A stretch of DNA of 64,000 bases, taken from positions 28,023,446-28,087,445 of the forward strand of contig CM022665.1 of the NCBI GenBank assembly GCA_012295275.1, written 5' to 3'. Below the pieces are notes generated by a model. That model was not told the DNA's origin, did not search any database, and saw nothing but the letters and a program-made list of their open reading frames with translations. Positions 1 to 12,116 of this stretch are shown here, piece by piece. The DNA is from Chrysomallon squamiferum (lineage: Eukaryota; Mollusca; Gastropoda; Neomphalida; Peltospiridae). Numbering within the stretch: the stretch's first letter is position 1; each line of letters begins with the position of its first letter. The translations under genes and the position numbers were made by a program.

Positions 1-522
1 TGATTCATTCTAATAACCAAATACATAAAAAGTTACAGGACTCAACACAAAGGATTACCTATCTTTCTATGGATGAGGTTTTAAGGTATTGAGTAACAGA
101 ATATTATATTTATTAGAGAATCAATCAATAAATATAGAGCCAAGACCTCGCTAAAATAAACATGTAATCCAACCAATTACATGTTGTTGTTGTTTTCGTT
201 CTCTCTCTTTGCATATATATACATGCAAATACAAATTTAATTTAATAATAAAATACCATAGTTAAAATGATATGTCACTCAGCAGATAGATGTCATAAAA
301 AAAAGGAGGAAGATACCAATTACTGAATAATATAGACTGCATATAATTATTACTGATGCAGATACATTTTTAATTCAAAAACAAAATAATATATTTATAA
401 TAATAATTTACAATTTTTTACTTTTCATAACAGGAATTATCAATTTTCGTACAGAATGTACTTCATAATTTCAAGACAGAGTTTTAAGCAAATCTCAAAC
501 AGCAGAAGAAATGACATCTTAC

Positions 523-3500
523 CACATGTAATGCTGTTCTATTGTTGTGATCACAAACATTAAAATCAACTCCAGCACATTTCCAGCATTTAATACAATC
601 CAAATCATTTTGCATAACAGCACTGAAAAAAAAATTAAAAATTAAATTAAACAGAAAAATCAGTGCCCTATTCATTTATTCATTAATGGTATAAAATGAT
701 TACAGTAGTACTGAATGTTGATTATTTTTATTATAAAAGATCAACAGAAAAGAACAAACAGCATATTTTTGTAGTAGACTGATACGGCAGTGCTGCCCAA
801 CGTCCAGCCCGCTAGTCGGTCTTCAATTTATTCCTTAACATTAACGCAGACGCTTACTACTGTTATTTTTATTATTGAAATACAAAGCCATTTATTTGAA
901 CAAATGTTTTTTTAATCTTGATCAATTGTTAAATTTGTTTTATAGAATGTAAGGTTCTAAATCAAAATTTGTAATGGTCATTTCGTATTCATGTAATGTC
1001 TGGAGACTATAATTTTTTGATAGCAGTGAAGAAGTAATAGAAATAGTATCATATGTTTAAATTGAGTTATGAATTATAATTGTATAATGGATAATTTCTA
1101 TAAATAGAATAATAGAATCAATGTTTTCAGTTCTGAATACTTTTTCAAACCATTTCAAGTAGTTGTATTAAAAAATGATAGGCTAGAAATGTGAGTCCAG
1201 CCCACTGGCATCGTTTTTTCTTAAATCCGGCCCATGTTCAGAAAAGGTTGGGCAGCACTGTGATAAGGTATTAATATACAGTCTTAACATGTTTACAGAG
1301 CAGACAATGAATTTCTCAGTGAGTGATACAAAAATTCATTTGTAGTTTCTTTTATCTCTAACTCAGTGGACATTGCAAATCAAAATTCTTTGCAGTTTTA
1401 CAGAATGGCTGCAAAAAAAAATAAAAAAATAAAAATAAAATGAAAAAAAAAAAAAAAGGTGGTAGTGGAAGTGAAGATACACAGTTAAGTGTGATATAAA
1501 ATTTGTGAACCTTTGTTTTAAAATTTTTTGTCTTTGTTACTGACAGTGTACACCTTCAAAGTTCCAGAGATATTTTCAAAAAAACAAAACAAAAGAAATT
1601 AAAAGTAAAAAGATGGGAAATAGTGATAGTGTGATAACTTAAAAATAGTTTGGAAAACCACTATTTAAAATTCTTTTGAGTTAATTCCACTCTGTACCTG
1701 CAGAGTTCCAGTGCTGTTTTCATGGGTGCCCAAGGAATGGTAGCTCCAGCCTGTACAAGCATCTTGACTGCAATTTGATCTTTCATGCTCAGAGAATCAA
1801 TCAGAGGTGTGTCACCTTGATAATCTCTGCAGTGCACAGATGCTCCGTGGTGAAGCAGGTACTGAATTGTCTGATGGTGACAGCATCTGCATGAAACATG
1901 TAATGGTGTGCGACCATCTTGGTTACCAACTGACAAATTTCCTCCCTGGACAAATTATAGCATATCATTACTGAATAAATTTACAAAAAAAAAGGTATTA
2001 ATACCTGAAAGGTATGGAACATTATTATATTTACAAATAAAGGAAAAACATTATGCTGCATAAGTATACACTTAAATTCTGTCTTGTTAATATTAATTAG
2101 AATTTGAAAAAAAATTAAATTTCTTTGCAGACTAAGTTATCAAAGAATACACAGAATTTCATATTATTTTAGTATATTACTTACATAAACAACAAATACA
2201 CAGACTGAATGAAGCCAACAAAAACTAAATGTAGTAATATGAGCACAACATTGTCTTTACAAACTAATTAGAAGAGCATTTGCACATTTAAGTGAACTGT
2301 TTTCAATACAATACATTACTAATACTTTAATGGTTATCTATATGGTTTATTAATAAAAACAGATGTTTCTAAGTTGAACATTCATAAAAAGAGAATGCAA
2401 ATGTAGTAAAATGTTAACTGACTGTTTGTCTCAGTTTTTCCAGTGCTGGAATGTCCCCTGTCTTTGCAGCAGCACACATCAAGTTAGGATAAAGAGCATC
2501 TCGAAGTTTTACAATCTCCTATAAGCAGGATATGGAAAAATAAAATAAATTATGAAACGGACTAGAATGTGAGAAATAAATAAAAAGTTTTATCTCAAAC
2601 TAAATGAACACATTATCTCAAAATGCTGTGATTTCTTGCCCCATAACAACTCAAATATTTAACAAATGTTGTTAAGTTTTACCTTCGGAGAAATACGTCA
2701 TTACCTAAATGTTGCAATGTCTTACAGCCTGGCTTTTTAAAATGTTGCTATCTTTTAACACCTACTATAATATTACAAACATTGCCGTATTTCACAACCT
2801 GACTACTGCAATATTATAAATGCTGGTGCATCTTACCTCCCGACTGCTGAGACAGAGAGTTTTGGCAACACTTTCTATCAGCTCAAAATCAAGAATCGAA
2901 ATTTCTGCATGTACATCTGCAGTCATTTCTCCTCTTAAATTGCGACCCATCATCTAAAGAAATAAAACCGACATTCAGGATGTAAACACATACAGTTAAA
3001 AAAACTAACAATACTGTTATAATAATATCTATTTTTTTCTACTAATTTAATGAAGATTTGCAGATTCAACAGTAACTTATTATTCATGATGCTCATATAT
3101 TATCTGTACAAATTAATGTCATCTTTCTCTGTATTGTTTCCAAAAAGAAAAGAAAAAAAGAAGATGATATATAGATTCAACAGAAACAATCACTCTCTCA
3201 TACTGTTGAGCTAACATGATCCCCATTTTATTATTATTATTTTTTTTTTTCAAACAGTAACTATTCTATTAATCAATCATCACATCCAGCAAGTGACTTT
3301 GAGTCATAGACCATTTGGGGAAAACTCTGTCATGATCACCAGTTCCCTCTTGTGAAAAATATTTCACCTTTCTTTTCTTAGCCAGATTCCATTCATCTTT
3401 GCCAAGTACATACGTCAGTTTGGCCAGTGCTGCTTCTGGAGTCATATCGTTTCCAGGAATTACACCAGCATCATAAAGTGCCTGAAAAACACAATTAAAC

Positions 3501-6007
3501 ATACAGTTTCAAACTGCAACCAAAACAAAGAGCAACATACATACACAGTACAGAGATAGAGAGCTACTGTAGAGACAGTAACACATTTATATACAGCAAC
3601 AGTATAGAAAACAATGGCGATATATACATTATAACACAGTACAGACTACAATGGATATATACAGATGCAGTACTGAAAACTATACAGAGATATACAGTTA
3701 CAGTAAAGATTGAAATAAAAAGAACATTTAATTAAAATGCTATGAAATAACTTCCTGATGTTCGCCATTCTACATAAGACAGTCCACTCACCTTCCCAGT
3801 GGCATACGAAGTGCTAACACTGCCTCTAACACACTGAGTTATGTTGACTATGATCACACCCCAGTTACAGGCCTCTCTGAAAGCCTGTAACAGGTCAGGC
3901 CTGTTATCAGGGGCATTTCCTGCACCATAAGTCTGAACTACTATTCCCTGCATTGGTGGCCGGCAGAACGCAAGAACCTGGAGAGGAAATCAATGTTACA
4001 AATGTGCTATTCAGCAATAAAAATAAAATTAAACAAAACAAATTTAACTAGGAATGAAATGTGCCAAACAAACAGACATGTTAAACTGATATGCATGTTA
4101 TCGTTTAAAAAGAAGTTACAAATTAGATTTAGAGTAAAAATACCATCAATAATTATGAATTAAACAATAAAGAATAAGTCTTTAACAAAATGTTTGGAGA
4201 TTTTATTTTCTTGATGCAGCAGAAGCAAATTATATAATGGACATAATTAAAAAATACCTTTTTTGGTAATTAATAACAAAGGGACAGTTGATAGAGGCTC
4301 TAGTGTATTATCTTACTGTATACAAAGTCTCTTGTACATCTGCCAGGTAAATGTTTCACTTGTTAATGGATAAAATGACAGCTATCAAACATTTTGCAGT
4401 AGAATTATTTTGTCATACTTTAAGAAAAATGATAGGTGGCATAAAAACTTAAATAACTTTCGAAGTAAAGATACAAATTTTCAGGCTGTTTATCTGTACT
4501 ACCACAGATATGTATTTAATTAATATGTTTATTTACAAGATAAATGTTTAAAACTAGTGTCTCACAGTCTGTGTTGTAATTCCTGGGAACAGTCTTAACA
4601 GGGCAACGTTAGGACAGAGAGAGGTGTGCACTTTGAACTTTTCAACCTCCTGATTGCGAAATATACTGGACCAGTCCACTAAAATAAAATTTTAAAAACA
4701 AAAAGTACAAAAAAGACACATCACAACTGATAGGATAAAAAAAATATATAAAACAATGAAAGAATCAAATACTCCCAGAACAAGTACAAACAGAAAATTT
4801 TAAATGTAAATATTCCAAGCTCAAATTTAACTTGCAGTTTAAAGCAGTATGCAGAATTACTGAACAGTCTTTCCCATGAAACAAAGTGGTATCTAACAAA
4901 AGAAATGCAGAAAATCAATTTACAATGCCACAGAAATCTAATAAAACATTTCAGATACTCATCAGTCATTGTTTGAATGAGCATGTGGTGCTATCTATCA
5001 AATAGAGATTGAACCAATATAAACAAAAAACAAAATGACAGTACTTGAGAAACAGTTTTCAATGTTTTGCTTAAACACCTCATTCAAATAAGGACCAGTG
5101 AGTATTTAAGATGTTTTATTAAATTTCTACTACATTCTAAATTGATTTCCTAGGTTTGTTTTGTTCGAGATCACTTTATTCTAAGGGGAAAAAGTATTAG
5201 GGCCTGTTTCAGGAATTTTACACATCCCAGTTTTCTATATACTGACTCAAAATAAAAACTCATGTAAAAGGTCAAACAGAAAATATAATGATTTACTCTT
5301 TACCATGTATGTCAATTGCCAAAGTAACCAGAGGCAGCATGTTTGGGGAAGAAAAAGCTGAAAATCTTGTAGCATCTTGTTTAATACAACGATTACCTCG
5401 GAAAACTTTCCTGTCAAAGCAGATCATTACCTAAAAGAGGAAAAGAAATCCAGACCAATATATTCCTGCATATCAATGAATAGGAGACAAACAGACAGAC
5501 AGACAGAGACAGAGAGAGAGAGAGAGAAAGAGAGAAATTTTCCACATTATGAACACTATAAAAGAGCAGAACAGACTTTAACTACACATGCATGCACTAA
5601 CTGCTTGGTGTATATCCATATACAATTCTTATTGAAAATGTTATTGTTTTATCATAAAAATTAACATGATTTTAGAAAATGTCTAATTATTCTCTTGTAG
5701 TAGGATTATCAAACATTTCTCTTAATTTTTTTCTTGACTGATGATTCTAGATGGCACAAGTAAAGAAGAAAAAAAATCATCTCATTTGTGCAATTAAATG
5801 TTTTGGCATAAAGAAAAATCAAAGGATTAAAAGACAGACACTAACCTCAGGAATACTGTAATTTCCTGCGACAATAAGAGATGAAATGAAATTATCCCTA
5901 CCATCACTTCTTGCTTCAAAAATAGGAATCTGTCAAAATTTAACGATATTAATAATGATTAGAATTTGCTATAAGCAAAGACTAGTTACCAATCATATAC
6001 ATGGAAT

Positions 6008-6055
<48 letters not shown>

Positions 6056-6489
6056 GCAGCTTAAATTATAATTTACAAATATACAAAAATGTATTCAAGC
6101 AAGGCATTTGCAATGAAACAGTTTCACTCAAGATGAAATAGTTATAAAACAAGATCTACGGTCATAACATGTTATAAAATTATTATAGATTTCATTTGGT
6201 TTATTAAATTTCTTCTTCTTCTTGACTGCTGATGTTTTCTCTGTTCTCTGCTATTGCCAAACATTCATTCAGAACAGGGATTTTTTTCCCCTTTTAACTT
6301 GCTGTGGTAATGACAACATAAATAACAGTACATTAATAATTTACCTGTGAGCCAGTACAAACAATTGGTTTTCCTAGATTTTCACACATGAAAGACAGAG
6401 CAGAAGCTGTGTAGGCCATGGTGTCAGTACCATGTAAAACAACAAAACCATCATACAAGTCATACCTTTCCTAAATAAATAATAACATC

Positions 6490-6548
<59 letters not shown>

Positions 6549-9500
6549 AGTTAACAAGTAAATGATAAAAAAAAAACTTGTCAAAGGCTGTGTAAGACAA
6601 TATGGATATTAGATAAAAACAACAAAACCATGAAATGTGTTAATTTTCCTAACTAAATAAAAATAAAATATTGTACAAACTTAACAAAGGTATCACTATC
6701 TATAAAACAAACCTATTGCCTTTATCATTTTATCAAAAAAAAAAAATCTGTTATTTATTTGTTTGATTTAACTAATTTAATAGGCAGAAAATCTCTAGAC
6801 CCAGGTAATAGAGAAACAAGGTCATTAAATGTTGTCAAAAAAAAAAAAATCTTTACAATGAAACACAAGCAAAAGGTATAAAAACTAGATTTATTTTTCA
6901 GCTATCTAAAATTCAAACTGTATTAGTTATTTTGGATAAAAGAGAATTATAATAGCAAGTATATTCATATATTATTTTATATCTTAATAAAGAATAAAAA
7001 CAAATGTTATTATAGTTGAATATATCATGTATCTAATAAATATGGCATTTATAAATTATGCAATATTAAAAAAAATACCCAGCCCTTATAATGACAATAA
7101 AATATATTCCATTAAATTTACCATCTCCAACCACATTTACAACATAACAAAATAAATAACATTGTGAAATATATCATCATCAACACAAATGACATCATGA
7201 AAATTCAAATATGATATCATAAAAAAAAAAAAAAAAATAAAAGAAGACATTATTACAAATAATAAAGTATATCGCACCATCTAATAAAATACATTTTGTC
7301 ACATGAAATATACTTGCATGTATGCGTGTAGCTATTGCTGCCCAATCTTTTATATCCATATTGGATGAGTCAAGAAGAGGATCAAACTCCTCCACAATAT
7401 ATACCACTCTTTGAGATTTGCAAGAATGTCTGAAAGAGATGTCATTAAAGTAGAAACAGTGAAACCACAACACAACATGAAATTCTTACCTTGCAGTGTT
7501 GTTTGGCAGGGTAAAACAAAACTGGAAAATTTATACTGAGCAGATTATAAAGAAAATTTTATTAAAGGCAAAATTTAAACAAAGAAAGCTTGGTGATAGA
7601 AATTATTTTGAAAATATGCATTATAAAAAAGAAAAAAGAAGTGGTATTAAGTCCATGAAAAATGTGATCATGGTGTACCAGTGTCTGAAAAATGTTAAAT
7701 TCAGAGAAAACAAATGTGTGTTTATAAACAATAATTTAAAATAAAAAGTGTTTAATCACTAGACTGCATAGAAATATTAATTTTTAAAAACCCTAAACAA
7801 ATCAAACATTTAGTTCAATAATCTGTGTCTGTGAATATGAACATGCGCACACACACACAAACATACATAAAAATACAGTTTTGTGTGTGTGTTATAAATA
7901 TTTCATTAATACAGAATACAACAGTAGTTGTAGATCAACCAGCACCCAAGAATATTAATATTTAGTGACAAAACTAATTTCCGATTATTTGTAGACCATA
8001 TTGCCATACAGTAGAAACTTAATTCAAAATGATAGAGGCTAAATCAATAAAATATTGAAAGGTTTCAGAATTTTAGTGCAGTGGTAAAAAAATCTTTAGT
8101 CAGTTACTATATAAAGTAACATATAATAACTATTATATGGTAAGAAACTTGATGAAATATCATGAAAGACATGCTGTTAAATAATCTCAAAACATATGGT
8201 AAATCTTTTAAATATGAAATATTCCACACTACAAATAAATTAGTAATACTGAAGTATTTCAATAAAAATATTACCTTGAATAAGTTAGTTTTAAGGTTAA
8301 TTAGAGTGACAGTAAGGGAAATATGTTAAGTTAAAAAAAATGCTTTCTTTTTGTGAACTTAGTTCTGTACTGATAGAGAAATTTTTTTTAATTAATTTTT
8401 CAAAACTTAGCAATAAAATAATATATCAAAAATTATTTTTTTTATTATTTTTTTCTTAATATCAATTTTTTTGTTTTAAACTGTTTATGTTTGATTTCTT
8501 GCCATATAAAAATATTCTTTATTTCATGAAGCATATTTATTAAATTATTAAAATCCTAAAGGAGTAACTATACAACACACAGTCTTTATTATTCACTGCT
8601 AATTTATAATATAATTTTTTTTTTTTTTTGTTTTACTTTTATTTTTTAATCACCATCAAAAATAGAAAAATATATTCTACCAAATTAAACTAAGTGAAAG
8701 ATAATTCTGGATTAATCTCAGTAATCCAAATTAACTTCATTTCTTAAACATTTAGGTCACTAAATAAAATATGACCTTGTATTGTATGTCAGTTTAAAAA
8801 CAATATCATTTAGTTTGAATAGATACTTATAATATGAGTCAGGGGTATAATCCAACATTTTGCAAAAAATTTCCACATGACCTGGTTTTCATCATAAAGA
8901 AAAAAGAAATAAAAAATTCAATAAGTACAAATAATGACTGAAGAACATACTAGATATACTCTCACTTGGATCCTTGTATGTAATGAGTTGATTGTAATTA
9001 ATAGTAATGTCCAGCTTTCATATTATTCTTTTCTTTTTCCATCCAAACTGAGAATGAAATCTCAAGGATTTAGTAATGGATAAAGCTGTTGTTAAGGAGA
9101 CAGCATGTCAGTGTTAAATGTTATAGGTTATGAAAAATTGAAAAAAAAAAAAAAAAAAAAAAAAAAAACAGAGAAAAAAAGGAGGTAACAGTCAATGTTT
9201 AATTCCTAACGAGTGGTGTGGCTAACAAAATGAAATAGCATTAAATAGTCCATGAACAAGGGAGTTCTTGTGTACAGGAGATCCTTAAAGTTACTCTTTA
9301 AAAGCATTATGAAGATGTAGATCATTCAGCATAACAAAAAGGTGAGGGTAAACATTTGGTAACCAGACAGCCACTTCACAAATGAGACCATTAGCCACAT
9401 TCTCTACAGCTTAAATAAAACAATAATTTTAAGAGTAACTTGGTGGACCTTTCATGCACCTGAGAACCCCATTAGCCTAAAGATTATAGCATCTGTTATC

Positions 9501-12077
9501 AAAACAAAAATGCCATCAATTTTACAATCATTAAATTTAATTTTTTTTATTATTATTTTTTTATTATTATTTCTTTTACATATTGTATGTGCTTCAACAA
9601 AGAATACAGTATTTATATTTTCTGAATATTACTGAAGTAATTTCATCCTGCACATATTAATATACTATATAACTGTCACTGTAATAATTATTGAAGAAAG
9701 AAACAATTTTATTAATAGTGATTAAAATTATTTGTTAAAAGAATTTTTCAGTTTGTAAAATTATGGAGTATGTGAGGATACAATGTAAAATTTTGTATAT
9801 AAAATTAGAAATACTGGGTAGTTATTTTTAACATTGCCACTGCTGTATTAATTTGTTTTTCATTAGTTGTAAGGACTACCCAATCCGCACTAACTTGACT
9901 AATGCTGGCATACTAAAAGTTAATAAAGCTGAACAAGAGAGTGGCATTGGCAGTGTACTTGCCTAATCTTCCATTTATGCTGCCAGTTTCTTCAGTAATT
10001 CCTAAACAGAATTACATAACTGTTGGTAACAGTATGTAACAACACAAGCTGTGTATTACACCATTGTATATATGTATATATTACTTACAGATGTGGACAG
10101 ATGTTTTAGCCTGGACATTTCAACATGATTTTAATCAATCAAAATAATTATTATTACATTGCTCTGGTGGAAAGAATGGATGTTTTGGTATCAACAAAAA
10201 TAAAGAAAAATATTTTTTGGTTTAAAAATGTATTATGGAAATTTAAAAAAAAAAAAACACCAAAAGACATCAAATGTAGCTAATACTTTCTATTATGATT
10301 CAAAATATAGGAAGAAAGCTTTTTTAAAAATTAATTTTAAATATCATTTTTTTACCTTTACTGCTTTTTATATAGGCAAAACAATAGGCCATTTGAAAAC
10401 TTTTTTTTTTCACCAATTTAGCTTTACATTATTCAATCATGAAGAAATAACAAAGTGATAATATTTGTATATGCACACTGAAGGGTTCTTGAGGCTAAAT
10501 ACATGTAAGCAAAAGTAAACTGGATGGGCAGAAGTGTCTGTAGCCAAAACATCCCACATTATTCACAACAAATATATATCTATTGTCCCTGGCTTGATGT
10601 TTTCTCTGGTATCTGAATCTAAATCATTGTTTTAAAATGTATCATTACTTGAATGAAAAATTAAGTCAAATGTTAATAACATAATGAAGACTCACTTCCA
10701 TTTTCTTTGCAGTGTAGTTTTGATTGGTTAAAACTCATCAACACTTACTTTTTAAAATAACTATGAAAAGCATAATGGTGAAAAAAAAAAAAAAAAAAAA
10801 AAGAAGAAATAAGGTAATTAATATCTGAGAATAAAAGAAACTATTAATTTAACAAAATAATTTTCATAGCAGTTAATGATATAAAAAAATAAAAATAAAA
10901 TAATAGAAGAACAAGGACAGTTGATAAAAGACATCAAAAAATAAAAACAACAGTTAAAAGATGTCTAAATAATATATTTATACTATTACATAATTATATA
11001 CTGAAAGAAAGCACAGTTACTTGACTTGTTCAATAGTTTTAATAAAGCATGCAGGGTGTTAAGATTGCTTTTATTAAATTACAAGATCACTCAAGATCTT
11101 AATTTTATTTCAAAAATAAAAATATATAAAGATTTACATACAGGGACTCTTGGATCTGACAAAAATATGCTGCATTTTATAGTGTGCCAGAAAAGACTGA
11201 TTTCATTATCAGAAATTGTTCTAGTAATACCAATATATTTATAATAAAATATTATTTAACATGAATATTTATTAACAAGTGATGATTTCTCAATAGTACT
11301 TAATGCTTTACTGGAAGTTTTACACTTTATTTCATTTATCATTTCTGGGGGAAAATTCTCAACATGCATATGGACAATGAACAAATGTAATTCTAAACTG
11401 AATGTGCATCTAAAATCCAGATGAGACAGGATTTGGTATTCTAATAATTGTACAAGTATTTGAAATCATTCCAATTTAGTCAGAGTCCACTGTATATAAA
11501 TTTATAAATTCAGTTAATATAGTTGTGTTAGTTTATGTTTCTAAAACAAAATATTGGATACTGATGATAAAATATTTTATTTCCAAAATGTAATAAATTA
11601 AAATGAAAATATACTAACTGAATAGCCTTATAAAATCTGTTTGATTTTCGTTGTTTTTTATTAACCACCATTTTACACTGTGTCCAAATGGGTTATGTGA
11701 TTGCAAGCATGCAATACATAGCATTGTACTACACATAGATTGCACTCAATCTAAATAAAAATTAATTATTCAAAAACTATTCAAACAAACCTGTTTCTTT
11801 AGAAAATGGAAATTACTGTTTACTATATATAAATTAAAATATGTGACCTTATTTTTCATTTTAATGGATATTTCCATTTACTAAAGAAATGTAAGTTTAT
11901 CTGAAAATTCAGTTTATTTTTTGTTTTCATTTTTTGCTTGTGTGAAATTAATGCACTCATAAAAGATACGGACAAAAACTCTGCTTCTCACAATAACATT
12001 AGTTAAATGCACAGCAAACTAAAATGTAAAATGAATCTGCTTGGGACAGCAACCTTACAAATAAATAAAATAATTTC

Positions 12078-12116
<39 letters not shown>

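Noticed and set aside
1-522. Final ASPG exon within the left edge
   Set aside because: No acceptor followed by ankyrin-like codons was found on the minus strand; the remaining exon(s) appear to lie outside the window.
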